Below are positions 36,834-51,432 of a stretch of DNA of 64,000 bases, one piece after another. This DNA is from Sordaria brevicollis. Lineage: Eukaryota > Ascomycota > Sordariomycetes > Sordariales > Sordariaceae. Where the stretch lies: contig JAUTDP010000005.1 in NCBI GenBank assembly GCA_033439795.1, positions 1,145,001-1,209,000 of the forward strand, written 5' to 3'. How positions within the stretch are numbered: the first letter of the stretch is position 1; each line of letters opens with the position of its first letter. Made by a program: the position numbers and the translations under genes. The notes beneath the pieces were generated by a model. That model saw only the letters and a program-made list of their open reading frames with translations, was not told the origin of the DNA and did no database searches.

Positions 36834-36979
36834 TGTTAGCCCCCACTTTTATTCCCCTCTATATCCGCCCCGCTTTCGGCCGCTATAAGTAGCGCGTAGC
36901 TTAGAACCTACGGGTCCAAAAATGGTGTAACATTTAATTCACGTCTATATCCCTCCTGAACAAAAGTAGCTATTGTATA
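36834..36979 (+). repeat. Left terminal direct repeat of the large helicase-bearing unit
   Basis: About 146 bp starting TGTTAGCC. Its 46 bp core (36894-36939, GCGTAGCTTAGAACC then TACGGGTCCAAAAATGG) matches 63117-63162 with five differences, all transitions. The flanks of the core match more loosely in the same order. Confidence 0.7.
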
Positions 36980-37239
36980 AAAAAAAATACATATTTTGAG
37001 TAAAATCATTTGAAATACTCTTTTATTTCTCAATTACGAAAATTTTTATTACGACTAAAAATACATTCCGAAAATAAAATATCGTTAAAGTATATATTCT
37101 ATAATATTTTTTTACGTTTTTCTATATATAATATAAATTTTTAATATTATAGGGGTAATTTTTATTATATAAAAAAACGTTATAATAAGGATTATATACT
37201 TTATTTTAATAATTTATAATTATATTACTACGAAATTTA

Positions 37240-39900
37240 ATATATATAATAAACGATTTAAATTATAATATTAATGAATTTTTAATATTTATCCGTCGTA
37301 TCGCCGACTTTCGAATATTTAATATATTTAAATATTTTGAAATAGATTTACGATATTAAATTAGCGAAATATTATAATGTACTATTTTTACCGACGACGA
37401 AAATATATAATATAGGTTTATTAACGTAATAATTATATATATATTAAATTAGGGTTTACTACCGAAATAAAAATAGCGTTACTTAAAGTTTAATTAAATT
37501 AAATCCGTTTATTATATTATTTATAAACGAAGCGATATAATTTTAATTATTAAAACGGGCTATAGTAAAAGTATTATTTTCTAAATAGTATTTTTTATTT
37601 TATTTAATAAAATTATTATTTAAATTATCCCGTTTAGTCGATTTAACGAGGAATAGCGCGATATTATCGTTAAATTCCCGGGTATTCGGCCTATTTTAAT
37701 TAATTAATTAATTATTATTGTATAATAATAATAGTTTTAAAATTAATAGGGGGGGGGGTTAAAAAAATAGGAGCTTTACCCCCCCCCTATTAATTTTAAA
37801 TTTTATTTAAATAATTATAAAGCGGACGTTAATTTAATTTATTATAGGATATCCGATTTTAGAAAGATTTAGAAACGGGAAACTATATATATATTTTCCT
37901 AAATTTAAAATAAACTATAAACGAGAAATTTATAGAATTAATATATAAAGTATTTTTTAATTAGCGGATTACTTTTATTACTATTAATAAATTATATATT
38001 ATTTTTTAGTAGCGCGATTTCCGGAAATAATTTATATATTTTTATATTATCCAAATAGCTATCCTATCGAATATTCCCTAATTTAAGTATACAATTATAT
38101 TAATATATAATATTTAATATTATATTTATAAATACGGCGGCTTCCGCTTAAAGGGTCGTAAAATAAATAAATTTATTATTATTCGTATTTTAATTAATTA
38201 TACTAATATAATAATAATATTATAACTTATTTTAATAAATAGGATTTATAATTATCGGCGGTTTAAATTCGTCTTCGGCCTATTAACAATAAATGCCCCT
38301 ACTCCTAATATACACCTTCTTTTAAAAACGATTATTTATATTAATAATAAACTATTATTATTTTGCGCCCGGGCGTATTTACTATAATATTTTATATTTA
38401 ATAATTACGATCTATTATATATAATAAAAGTAATCCGTAAATATAATATAAATACGCGTCCTAAGGATTAAAGGGAATTATACGAAGATTTTAAACATAC
38501 GGATATTACGTATCGAATAATATTTATTATTATTTCGTTAAAAATAGGGATAAATATTCCCGACGTATAGCGTATAATATAATATAGCGCGATCCGGTTT
38601 AATAATATAATTAATTTAATATAACGGTTCGGACGCGCCGTCCATACGAATTTTATTATATATAATATAAGGTATTATTTTTTATTATTTTATTAATTCA
38701 ATTATTTAAATTAATTAAAAACGTCCGTTAAAACGAATATTATAATCATTAATAGAATTTCGGATAGTATTTAATTAAAAATATTAAAATTATTACTTCT
38801 TCTTTTTATTATTTTTTAATATACGATATTAAATTTCATTTTAATTAAAGACTTTATTTAATCGGCCGAATCTCCGAATTAAAATACGTCCGATTAATTT
38901 TCAATAATTAAAAATACGTTGGACGAAGATATTTTAATTTATAGCGAGATATTTAATAAAAATGAAGGAGTTTTTAATTATATAATTCTATAAGATTTAG
39001 GTATTAATAATAATAACTGCCGATTTTATATTTAAATTATTAAGGAAAAATTATTTCGAAAGAAAATTGCAATTAAATACAAAGAGATATATAAATTCGT
39101 TAATATAGGATATTTCCGGTAATATATTTTATAATTATTATAAGAGTTAGGGTTATTATTTAAGCCCGGAGGTCCGCTTTTTTATATTAAAGATTTTAAT
39201 ATTAAAGTTATTAATATTAATCCTCCTTTAATTCTATATTAACGATATTATAATAAGTATTACCCTTTATTAAATTTTTTACCGCTAATATTTAAAAAAT
39301 CGGCGGTTATTAACCGGCGTCCGGCGAAATTAATTAAAATTAATTTCGTAATAAACGAATTAAAATATTTTATATTCGCTAAAATATAAATGTTCTATTC
39401 CGGAATATTAAAATTCTTTTATTTATTTAAAGAAGCATTTATATTATTTTTACTTTAAAACGCTTTTACCCGTTTATTCGTTAAATAGGAATATATACCT
39501 ACGGTAAATAATTTTATTAAAATTATCCCTACATTTAAATTATAAAAGTGGATATAATAATATAAATAAATAATAGTTATTAAATACGCCCGTATTATAT
39601 TAATTTTATTAAAGGCATTTAATAATAGCGAAGAAAAGATTATTTATAATATTACGTTTATAGAAAAAAAGAAATTGAAAAAGGCGTATTAAAGGAAAGT
39701 ATTACCTTTGAAAAATATATATAAAGTAATTAATATTTTAAAGTTTATCGTATATAGAAATTAAATAGAGATTAATATAAATATTACCCGATTTACGAAA
39801 AGGGCAAAGGCGAATAGAGTACCGATAAAACGGAAATAGTAAATTATTTAGTTTTTAAAATAATAATAGATTTATTTATATTAAGTATTATTATTTAATT
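37240..39900 (+). pseudogene. RecQ-like (SF2) DNA helicase relic
   Basis: Conserved blocks appear in the correct order on the plus strand. Walker A reads IIKTGYSKSIIF (~37547-37580). Motif Ia is IIPFSRFNEE (~37630). Motif II reads INKLYIIF (~37983), corresponding to a DE.H box with Asp and Glu mutated, followed by the RDFRK seen in RecQ-like proteins. Motif III reads AILSNIP (~38050). Motif V is SLKIGINIPDV (~38530), and motif VI reads INLI*RFGRAV (~38610), corresponding to the Q.xGRA box. Length and order fit the fungal RecQ-like helicases often found in subtelomeric or repeat contexts. A C-rich mini-hairpin (37736-37803) interrupts it between motifs Ia and II. Stops throughout show it is dead. 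Confidence 0.75.
37736..37803. repeat. C-rich mini-hairpin, copy 1
   Basis: TAAAATTAATAGGGGGGGGG is followed, after ~20 bp, by its inverse CCCCCCCTATTAATTTTA, forming a hairpin-capable unit of about 65 bp inside the helicase relic. Confidence 0.8.
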
Positions 39901-40339
39901 TTTAACCTATAGGAATTAATATAATAATAGAGGATAATTAATCCTTTTAAGATTTATAGGGGGGGGGCGGTACGACGATAGGAGAAGTATTTATTATATT
40001 ATTCGTAGAAATTTAATAATAATATTATAATTTATTTTATTTTTATTAATAAATAAATATTAATAAAATTAAAAGTCGATACCGTTAATAGTACGTTTAT
40101 TAAACGTTTTAATCCCTAATCGATAACTACGGATAAAGTAAATAGGTCTTTTAATTTATTAAATTAATTAATTTAATTACTTACTTTATTTATAGGATTT
40201 ATTTAAGAATTACAGTATTTATTCTATAAATAATTTATAGATTATATATATAAACCCCTTTATAAGTGCGATTTTTTAATTTTTTTCTCCTTCCTTTTTA
40301 TAATATTTTATATTTTCCTTCTTTACTTTTATCCCCTCT

Positions 40340-40460
40340 ATTAATTTTAAATAATTTTAAAAATATTTAATTATAGCCCCCTTATTAATTTTGGAACGAG
40401 TTTAGAAAGCTTTAATTTTAATTTGCCCCTTCCTATTAATTTTAAATTAATTTAAAACCG
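40340..40460 (+). repeat. Tandem copies of the CCCC-TATTAATTTT motif
   Basis: Three direct copies of CCCC(C/T)TATTAATTTT at irregular ~50 bp spacing, between the RecQ relic and the next coding remnant. Confidence 0.7.
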
Positions 40461-41097
40461 CCGAATATAAGTAATACCCTTTCTTCTAATTATAAAGGAA
40501 TAATTTAATTTAAAATACGTAATTAAGTACGTTAAATATAAATAATTATATTAATTTTTTTAAATACTGTATTTAGTATTTACAATTAAGGGTTAGAAGA
40601 ACCCCCGGCCCGGCCTACCCGTTAATTAATTCTTCGACGGGATTAATATTAATATATTTTAGAAATTATATTTACCGCCGTTAAATTTTTTTAAATATAA
40701 TACCGGCGATAAATATATTAAATAGCCTTAATAAAATTATAAAGCGATAATACCCTTCAATAAATTATTAATTAATAAATTTTTAACGTACGGAGGAGGT
40801 ATCGATATTTAAAAAATTTACCGAATTATTCCGGATTTATTATTAAATTAGTAGAAGGAGGAAGAAAATTTTTATAAGTAAGTAAAATATTTATAAATTT
40901 TTATAAATAATACGTATTAAACGAAATATATTAAAGGTATTAGCGATAAAATAAAATTTTTAAATTAAATTCTAATTTATTTAATTTCTTTTTTAGCGGT
41001 CCTAAATACCGTTAAGGTTTATAAAGTATTAAAATATTTAAATTTAGTAATACTCTTTTAATATTCGGATTATAAAATAAATACCGCCCTTACCCGA

Positions 41098-41200
41098 TTT
41101 AAAATTAATGGGGGGGTAATTTTAATCCCCCCTATTAATTTTATATACGGTTTAAATTACCCCCTTTATTAATTTTATATATAATTTAAACTACGTTTTA
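41098..41200. repeat. C-rich mini-hairpin plus direct copy
   Basis: TTTAAAATTAATGGGGGGG faces CCCCCCTATTAATTTTATA after ~13 bp. A further direct copy CCCCCTTTATTAATTTTATA follows at ~41160. Confidence 0.8.
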
Positions 41201-42133
41201 TAAATAGTATTTCAAATTATTTATTAATATTTAATAATTACTTACTTCTGTAATTTAATAAAATATTTTAAAATTAATTAAATATTAGGAAAAGAAAAGT
41301 AGGAATAAAGTAAAAATTTATTATTATAAAATAAAATTTTAAAGGCTATTCCGAAAGTAGTTAATAATTTCGTTTATAAATATATTTTATACTTCTTATT
41401 AATAATAAACGTCGAAGATATTTCGATTAACGCTTTAATTATCTGTATTAGAAATTTAATAAATTATTTAGAGAATTTCGATATTGAAGTAAAAAACGAT
41501 ATCGACGCCGAAATTACTTTCGTCGTCGTTTTATATTAATATTTACGTACTATATATATTGGATTAATATTAAATTCCCTACCTCAATATTCCTTAATAT
41601 TCGAAGGTATACCTAATTCTTTTTTAAAGTATTAGGTTAACGATTAATTTAGGGCTATTTTCTATTTTTTTTAATTCGTTAAATACTAATATTTTATTTA
41701 TAAATTTACCTTCGTTAATAGCGGCGATAATTTGAATATAAAAATGTTTAACGGGTTTATTTTTATTTTTATTATATAAAATAACGATAGTATTAATATA
41801 AAGACTTAATATAATAATATTCTAAAAAACGCGGCGTAATTAATAATAATTAAAATTTTCAATTTAATATTTGAATTTAATTATAAATATAATTAGGTAA
41901 TTATTAGTATCGATTTTAATAAAAAGGTCGATATTAATAATATTAATACGGCCGCGGTAGGTAAACGTTAGATAAATTTTGAAGTATATACGTAAATATC
42001 CTATTTTTTTTCTTTAATAGGAGAGTATAAGGATTAAGGGAAATTATTTTATAATAATTTAAAGGTTATTATAATTACGTTAAAATTTTTTAATATTTTA
42101 AAAATAGATTACGCCTTATTTATATCGACGTTA

Positions 42134-42138
42134 ACGGC
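42134..42138. repeat. Target site duplication of gypsy B (left)
   Basis: ACGGC directly before the 5' LTR; repeated at 50862-50866. Confidence 0.85.
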
Positions 42139-42440
42139 TGATACCGGAACGGCATTGTGGCTGTCATATGACGTCATTACAATAAGTAACGGCCGCCTAC
42201 CGGCGTTCCGAACGGTTGGCGCCGACCGCTGGAATGGGTCGCGGTCACTTCGTAATAGCGACTACGTTGCGGCGCGTCGGACCTATATAAGTAGGTTAAT
42301 TATTCAAAGTTCGTAGGATATATAGTTTTTAACCGTTACGAATTCCCCTCTTATTTAATTCTTTTTTCTTTATTAATTTATATACGTTTATAATAATTAA
42401 AATTCTTTTTTATTCATTTTATAATACCTATCCGGTATTA
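42139..42440 (+). repeat. 5' LTR of gypsy B (302 bp)
   Basis: Runs from TGATACCGG to CCGGTATTA with matching inverted ends. It aligns over its whole length with 50561-50861 and retains TGACGTCATT (a CRE-like palindrome) that is mutated in the 3' copy. A TATATAAG box lies at ~42286. Confidence 0.9.
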
Positions 42441-42999
42441 AATAATAATTGTAATTGAAATTACTTCGATTTAAATTATATTAAACTATTATTGTTAAAT
42501 AGTTATAATTAAAGCGGCCTTATTAACGTCGTATACGCGATAATTTCTTTTCTTTACCCTATGTAAAAATAGGAAATACCCTGAATAAAGTACGTAAAAT
42601 AAATTTAAATATTTTTATAATTATAAAACCCCCTTTCTTCCCTTAAATTATATATTATTTATTTAATTAATATTTTTTAGTTATTATTCTCTTTAATTAC
42701 CGAATTTGGGTACGTGATTTTGTACTCTTCGTAGCGAATTTAGGTAATTACGAAGATCTCCGTTTTTAATTTTATAGCGAATTTAGGTAATTATAAAATC
42801 CCCTTCCTTTATCCCTTAATATAATAAATTTAAATACCTATATTATTATTACCCGGATCTTAATAAGAAATTACTAAATATTAAAAGTTTCCCCTATTAC
42901 CGAATTTAGGTACGTAATAATATTTAAAATTATTCCAATTCCTGATTATATATTTTTTATACTAGTTATTATCATTGTAAAATTAATACTTTAATTCGT

Positions 43000-44980
43000 A
43001 TTTATTAAAGCGTATTTTAGGCTAGCCGAATAAATATAATTAATATTATACCCGGATTATATATCGATTCCAATATCCCTATCGATAATAATTATAATAT
43101 CCAACCTATTTCGGAAGTTAATTCTAACCCCCTTATCGGCCGCCGAGCCTATTTCGATTATATACGCTTCGAAAATACTTTTTATATTTAAAACGATATC
43201 TTTAACCGTATTAAAAGCGAAATTAAACTATATAAGGCTAAATTTTATATTATTAAACGGCTATTTATAATATATTATAACCTTTATATCGCTAACTTCC
43301 GTTAAAAAACCCGATACCCGTCAATAAATTAATTTAAATATAAATTATCCTTTTAAAAGAAAAGGTAATTAGAATACCCTACGGTAATTATAGCGAATTA
43401 TTAAAAACCGCTATAATAAATTACGCCCCTTTAATATTAATAAAAAGATTTATATTTATATTACGATTTAAATTCCTTAATATATTAAAGTTGCAATTTA
43501 CGAATTATAAGCCTATTTATTTATAACCCTAATAAACCTCTCCTTACGCATTTTAAAAAGATAGGTATTAATAAGGAATTTATTTTATATTTAGACGTTA
43601 AATTCGATTAGTAAATTAATACCGTTTTTAACGAAATTTCTTTATAAATATATATTTTTTAAAAGACCTTTAGAAAAGATTGTAAATAAGTAGAGAAAAT
43701 ATTAATCGGTTATATATTTAAAATTAATATTTTAATTAAAAAAGTTTAAAAGAGTGCGGAAACTTTTAATACCGTTCTAAAGGACGAAATTAATCGGGAT
43801 TTTAATTACGCTTTAAAAAAATAATTATTAAATATTTAAGTATAAATTAACGATACTATAGATTAGATATTTTAGGATATTAAAACTTTTATTAATAATA
43901 CCCTTAAGGATTTAATTAAATAATAGAAAATAATTGCGAAGATAATTATAAAAAACGTTACGGTATAAGTTAATATAATATATATTTAAATTATTAAAGA
44001 AATTCGTAAAAATATATTTAAGGGATTGTTTAATAACTTATTTACCCTATCTAACCTTATCGAAATCTAGCCTAAGGATAAAAGTAAGGTACCTAGCGCC
44101 TTACGTATTATAAAAAAGTCTTTTAAATTTAAAAATAATATATTCGGATTATTTAAAATAGTTATAAGCGAATTAATTAAATTAATAATTAAAGAGCCTT
44201 AAATTATCCTATCCCTTAATAACCCCTTTCGTAAATAAATATAAAAATTTAAAATCGTTATTATTCCTTATAATTATATTTTTAATTATAATTATTCCGC
44301 CCCTTTAATACTATAAGAACCGCCTTAAGCGTCGCGCCCCGACCTTCCTACGAAAGGTAATATAACCCTACTAATAAATTTTAATAATTAATTATAAATT
44401 TTATATTAATTCCGGATCCCCGAATTGGCTATTAACTGTAATACGTTTAATTAGGCCCTTACTAATTAGCCGCCCCTATTTTATTAAAGTATTCGAAGTA
44501 GGCTTATCGTTATATTAGAGTTTATATTTAATAAATAGATATTAAGTAACGACGATTTTAATTATAATAATAATAATAACGGAGGAGGAGGAGGCTACGG
44601 CGGTAGCGGAACGCCCCTCGATAACGATAATAATAATAATAATTTATATAATAATAATGGAAGACGTAGCGGCGGTATCCTGTATTAAGGATTACGTAAT
44701 TTATATACCCCTTTTAACCCCTTTCGCAACCCCGGCGGTAATAAAGGAAATCCCCCTTTTAGAAGTAATTTATTATACGAATTAAAAGATAAGGGTTGTA
44801 ATTACGAAAATAAAGACGACTTTAAGAAAATTAAACGTAAAAAAATTAACGTATTTAATTTAAATAGAAAAGATTTAAAGGATATAAACGTTATTAATAA
44901 TAATAAGAATATTATATATATTAATATTTATACGTTCCGCGAAAAGATATTATTATTTTTCGAATTACTTTTTTAAAGGT
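43000..44980 (+). pseudogene. Gag remnant of gypsy B
   Basis: Coding-like plus-strand sequence after the 5' LTR with a low-complexity glycine/asparagine-rich tail (~44570-44760, GGA/GGC/GAT repeats). Stops occur at expected Gln/Trp codons. No intact domain is readable; the call rests on position and composition. Confidence 0.5.
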
Positions 44981-45399
44981 AGGTTAATAATAGGATAAAC
45001 GGGTAATTTTCCCGTTTCTTTACGTTATATTTAGCGGAATTTAATTTAATTTAATAAATGATTAAAATAAATAATAAAAAAAAAATAGAATAGAGAATAG
45101 GAGGTATTTATTATTTATTCGATTAATTTATTAAATATTTTATTCTAAACCCTATTATTACTATTTAAAAATTTTTCCGTAGCCGGTTCTACTTTTATAA
45201 CGTTTTAAAAAACCCTAAAACCTTTATTACTTTTATATAATAATAAATACAATATATTAAAATTATAGGTATTTTTACTAAAAATAATAGAAATTAATAC
45301 GGTATTATAATATAAATCTAATCTAATTTGGATCTTTAAGTATAATAATACGTACGTACCCCTATTAAAGAAGAAACTTTTAAAGATTATATATATATT

Positions 45400-48300
45400 A
45401 TTATTAAAATGTATATTATATTAATATTAATAGCGAATAAAAAGGTTCGTATATTTAATAATAATTTACGGATAAGCCGATTAGAAAGCCGTTTTTAACG
45501 CTCTAATAATCGTCGCCCGGATAATCGCTAATTTTTTAATAAGTATTAGCCCAATATTCGTTCCGCTTAAAATAATTAATCCTTAACCAATTATATACGA
45601 AATTGTAATTGAAATAATAACTGCGATAATAATTATAATTATAATAATAACTATAATTATAATTAGAACCGTAACCGCGATTTAAATTATAATTAAAGAA
45701 CGTACGAACGAATTTATTATACCCGAAAAGAGAATTTAATATTAAAATCCGAAATAGACAAAATCCCCGGTTATTTAGTTATAAAATCGAATAAAAAGTA
45801 TTATGAATATTAAAAGTTTATTAAATTTAATTATAAAATTAAATATATAAAATAGTACCCGTCCCCCCTAATAATTAAAGTTGAAAAATTTTATATACCT
45901 TCCTTATTAGTACTAGAATAGCGTACTTACGGTTATTATAAAAAACGTTGCGTATCCTATAACGAATTATTTAAATATATTAAATAATATAAATTCGCCC
46001 TAAAGGGTTATTTAAAGGGAGAAAAACCTATTCTAGTATATTAAATAACGTTAACCCCCGTATATATTAACGTTCTTATTATAATTCGTAAAATTAATTG
46101 TTAATTAATAGCGGACGTTAATAATAATTTATTATCGAATTATATATATATATATATTAACGTTAAAATTACCCCCGAGAGTAATTTTATCGAAATTTAT
46201 ATAAACCCCGGTATAAATTATACGCTAATTAATAAAACTTTTTTTTAAATATTAAAATACGAAGTCGAATTTAAGAAAGCTAAAATAAAAAGAGTAGGCG
46301 GAAAGTTAATAAATATTATAGAATAGGTTATATTTAAGATTTATTTAAAAGGCGTTAATAAAGATAGTAATCCTTTAATATTGAAATTTATTAAGGGCGG
46401 TTAAGTCGTTAATAAATTAGAATTTAACGTTTTATTCGGTAATAATTTCTTATATACGTATATAATTAATATAGATTATAAGATCGAGATTATTACGTTT
46501 TAAAACCTCTACAATTTTATTATCGATTTCGTAATATAAGCGAATTCGAAATTATATATACATTATATTATTATTATTTAGAAGATTATTTTATTATTAA
46601 ATTAATTTAGATATATTCCCGTTTTATATAAACTTTTATTAAAGGGAAGGAATTTTATATTAAATTCTTATTACTTTATAGTAGTTAACGTAGTAGTAAG
46701 TATTATATTCCTTACGGTTATATTTATTAATAATAATATTAATAGTATAATTATTATTCCTAAACGTTTTAAAATAAATATTATTTCCGAAGTTACCGAT
46801 AGCGGATATTTGGCTTTAATAAAGTAGATAATTAACGAAGTAATATTTTACGATTAAAGTATATACCCCGCTTCGTTAAATAAAGAATTCAATATATTTA
46901 AAATTACTATATATAATATTATTTAGGAAGGTAACCCCGCTAGGAAATACGAATATATTAAAAATATAATAAACGAATAAATTTTCAACGAATTTTTAGT
47001 AAAAAACGAAAATATAGCTTAGGAAATTATAGAGCTCCCGGACGGCGAAGTTAATATTATATAAATTTTAGGCGGATAGAAGTACCCTCTTTGTAAAGAC
47101 GGATAGTAGGAGGAGCTAAGGTTTAAGGTTATAAAGAAGTATTTAACGTTAGGATTGAAAATATTAATTAATTTCCCGGAAGAAATATATAAAGGTATTT
47201 ATATTTATTTTAAGGATTTAATAATAATTAAAAATATTAAACGTATTATTAATAATTATTTATTTTTATAGGAGGAAGGAGGGGTAATCGATATAATAGA
47301 AGAGGATATAATACGGATTCTTTTAGTAAATAAATAGTAAAATTAATATATTCGGTTAAAATCTTACCCTTTAAATAAGAAAAATTATAAAGTATTTAAT
47401 TAAATTTTTAACGCTTTATATTAATAAAGTAAAATAGATTAAGTTAATCGAATTACCCCGTTTATATATCCCGTTTTCGTCGTTTAGAAAATTATTAAAG
47501 GGTAATAAAAGGGAAGAATAATTATCGATTTGAAAATTCTAAATAAAATTATAATACCGGATAATTACCCTTTATTATTGTAATTAGAAATTATAATTTC
47601 CTTAAGGGGGAAGTATTTTATTACTATTATTAATACTACGGCTTTCTTTTATTAATTCGGCGTTTAGCTACCTTATAGAAATAGATTTACCCTAATTAAC
47701 TTTTACGGATTAGAATAATTAAACGTCGCTTTTATAGGTTACTAAAATTCTTTAATATTTGTATAGCGATTTATAAATAAGCTTTTAACGGCTTTCGCTA
47801 AATTTTATTATATATTTATCGATAATATTATTATTTTCTCCAATAATATTAAAAATTACCTAAAATATTTATAATAGGTCTTCGATTTATTCGCATTTAA
47901 AAATATCGCCTTATCTTTTAAAAAATTATATATTACTTATTCTAACGTCGAATTACTCGGTTTTAAAATAAACGCCTTAAGTCTTTCAATTTCCGACGAA
48001 TAATTAGAAGTATTTAAAAATTTAAAATTTCCGAATATATTAAAGGTATTAGAGAAGTATATCGGCGGCTCTAATTTTATTCGCTATTTATTCCTTTATT
48101 ATAATAAATTATCGGAATTATTATAAAATAAAAAGGTCGTTTTATTAATAGAAGGAAGGAAATTAAGAATTATAATTCTTAGTAATTTAATTAAGTAAGC
48201 TAATTATTACGTTAAAATAACGTACGAATTAATTAAAAAAAAATAGAAAGCCTTTAATATAATTTAGAAGGCTATTTACGAAAATATAAAATTATATTAC

Positions 48301-50420
48301 TTAAATCCGGATAAATAAATATTTTTATAGATCGATACGTTATTAGAGCGAAATTATAGTATAATACTATTTTATATAAGAAACGGCTACATTTAGACCT
48401 TTAATACCCCTATTTTAGCGAATTAAATTTTATTTATTATATTTTTAAATAAGGCTTTAAATAAAGTAGAAATAAAATATAGACTTTTTAAAATAGAAGT
48501 AATATATTTAATTTAAGTAATTAAATACCTCCGTACCCTATTATATTTATATAACCTCCCTATTATTATATTTACTAATTACACCGCTATTAAGGGTATT
48601 TATAAATAAATTATCTTCGATACGTTATCGACGGATAGAGGTAATTATAAATTAATTAATATATCGATCTACTTTTCGTAATATAATTTAAAGGTATATT
48701 ATATTATAAGGAAATTAAATTTCGTATTTAATATTTTAAATAAATTATTAATTAAAGGAAATAAAAAGGGTTATAACGAAGAGGTCCCGATTTTCGATAA
48801 TATTTAATTCGTATTATTAATATTTTTCGTTAAGGCGGAAGTATAAATAAATAAATCTATAAAAAGAGGATTTACAAATAATTATTTTAAAGATATTAAA
48901 TTTATATTAATTATAGAGGAATTTAAGAATTATTTAAATATTACCGAAATCGATAGCGTTATTTCTTACGCCGGGTACCCCTTCGAAATCGTAGACGGAT
49001 TATTATATAATATTAATGTAAATAAATTGAAAAAATTATACGTATTATAATCTATAATATTAATTATTCTAAACGCTATTTATAACGAGAAGTACTACTT
49101 CGGTAAGGATTATATAATATATAATTTTAAAGAATATATTATTATAAAAAAAATTTAAACCGTTAAAGAATACGTATAATATTACTTAACGTATTAATTT
49201 AATTATACTAATCGCGAAATAATTATAAGGGATTATTAATTAATTAATCCGGAATTTATAGTATTTATAAAAACGATTATAATCAATTTTATTATAAATT
49301 TATTTAAAGTAGTAATATTGGGCACACTATAATATATACCCGGATTTAACTTCTTCGATATTTTAATACTAATATCCTATTATTTATTTAAATATATTTA
49401 ACTTATCCTTAATTATTATATTTATATTATAGAAGATTAAGGTAAAATTTTGGTTAAAGAGTTTATTTTAAGAAATTAGGGTTTATCCTAAATTATTATT
49501 TTTAACCGCAATAGGAAATTTATATTATATATTTAAAAAGGAATATAATAAGTATTAAATATTAAATTATTAATAATAATAGTATATTACCCTTAGGGAA
49601 ATAATATAATAAAACGTCGGAATTAAAATATTAAAATCGCGATCCGGTATTATTATTTTATAAAACCCGAATTTAATTAAGTCGAAATATTATTTAACTT
49701 TTAATAAAATATAAATAATATTTACTCCAATCCGATTAAATCGTTTCTATATAAATAGCTTTTCGGTTTTAAACCCTTAGGACCCTTCGATATCGTTACT
49801 AAAAATAATAAGAATTTATTTAATTACACCATCCTTCGAGATAATTTCCGAAAAGACGCTTAATTAGTTATAATATTTACGATTACGGTAGTAAAAAAAC
49901 GGTACGATAATTATTATAAGCAATACGAATTCGAAGTAGGAGAGAAAGTCTTTTTAAAATTATATAAGGGATATTATTTATTAGGCCGCCTTTTATAAAA
50001 ATTCTTATAATAATACGCTAACTTATTTATAATTTTTAAACGTATTGGTAAATTAATTTACTAATTGGACTTACCCCTCGAAATAGCCGGTATTTACCCT
50101 ATAATATCCGTTATTTAATTAAAAAGCGCTATTCTAAATAAAGACCCCTTTAATTATACCCCGCCGCCCTTTAAATTTATAAAGGAAAATTAGAAAGATT
50201 AGGAGGACGATAAAGAAGAATACGAATTAAAAATTATTTTAAAATATTCAAAGGATAAAAAGAAAGGAGGATAGAAATATTTAATAAAATAAATAAATTA
50301 TAATTATAATTATAATAAATAACTACCGGAGGACGAAATATATAACGCCCTAAATTTAATTAAAGAGTATTAAAATCGGTTAAGAAATATATTACCGAAG
50401 AAGGATATAAGGGTGAACGT
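45400..50420 (+). pseudogene. Pol remnant of gypsy B (C2H2-like finger, protease, RT, RNase H, integrase, chromodomain)
   Basis: In order: RTYGYYKKRCVSYNELFKYI (~45922), a C2H2-like finger with Cys/His changed to Tyr; a protease-like INPGINYTLINKTF (~46200); RT blocks GRIIIDLKILNK (~47509) and IFIDNIIIFS (~47812; family F(V/I)DD), followed by FDLFAFKNIALSFKK; integrase blocks IIIFNRNRKF (~49485; family ..DRD..F) and VYYP*GNN (~49572); and a KYLIK*INYNYNYNK*LPEDE block (~50270) that fits a chromodomain. This arrangement is typical of chromodomain-bearing fungal gypsy elements. Active-site Asp residues are read as Asn and many stops are present. Confidence 0.85.
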
Positions 50421-50560
50421 ACGGAGGGTAATATTCGAATTATTTAATTGTACTTTATGCCCGCGGAAAAAATAAATATAGAAGTAGGGTTATAGAGGTT
50501 ATTATATATATAATTAGTTTTATTAAGGTTAATAATAGAGATTTTTTAGAAGCCGGGATT

Positions 50561-50861
50561 TAATACCGGAATAGTATTATAATTATTATATAATATTATT
50601 ATAATAAATAACGGCCGCTTGCCGGCGTTCCGAACGGTTGGCGCCGACCGTTGGAATGGGTCGCGGTTACTTCGTAATAGCGACCGCGTTGCGGCGCGTT
50701 GGACCTATATAAGTGGGTTAGCTATTCGAGGCTCGTAGGGTATATAGTCTTTGACCGTTGCGAATTCCCCTCTTATTTAATTCTTCTTTCTTCATTAATT
50801 TACACACGTTTATAACAATCAAGATTCTTTCTTATTGCTTCACAATACCCATCCGGTATTA
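50561..50861 (+). repeat. 3' LTR of gypsy B (301 bp)
   Basis: The downstream two thirds is less RIP-mutated than the 5' LTR; the first ~60 bp is more mutated. ACGGC follows at 50862. Confidence 0.9.
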
Positions 50862-50866
50862 ACGGC
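50862..50866. repeat. Target site duplication of gypsy B (right)
   Basis: ACGGC, identical to 42134-42138. Confidence 0.85.
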
Positions 50867-51432
50867 CTTAGACCGGCTTATTAAACCGGGTAAACTAAAA
50901 TTCCAATATAAAAATACTATTATATTATAATTAAATAATAATTTTATATCGATATTATAATTATTTTCTAATTTAATATAAATAGGAAATTTAATAATTG
51001 AAAATTAATTTACCGATATAATTAATAATATAATTATAAATTTAGATAAGAATTCGCCCGAAATTTAAAAGGAATTTACTATTTTTATATCCGAATTAAG
51101 TATATTTTAAAAAGATTTAACTATTTAATTAGCGAAAATATAAATACGGGTATAATATTAAATCATTAAGTTTATTAAATACTATTACCTATATAGGGAG
51201 ATATTATCGGATTAAGAATTCGTTTATAGGGTAATAAAAGAATAAGGGCGTATTAAATTCCTAAGCCCGGGAAGATAATTTCTTCTACTACCCTAAAATA
51301 AAATAGAATTAAAAGATATTAAAACCCTATTTTACTATTTTAAAGACCCCCCCTAAATTAATTAAAAGTTATATAAGAAAAATAAAAAAAGTTTCTTACT
51401 TTATTAATTCGTTAATAAATTTTTATTTATTA

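Larger units (their letters stand above)
42139..50861 (+). mobile_element. Complete Ty3/gypsy retrotransposon B (8.7 kb) with chromodomain, RIP-inactivated
   Basis: LTRs of 302 and 301 bp, the 5 bp duplication ACGGC, and plus-strand gag, protease, RT, integrase and C-terminal chromodomain remnants. It is inserted in the SNF2-type relic of the large unit and is therefore younger than that unit. Confidence 0.9.
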
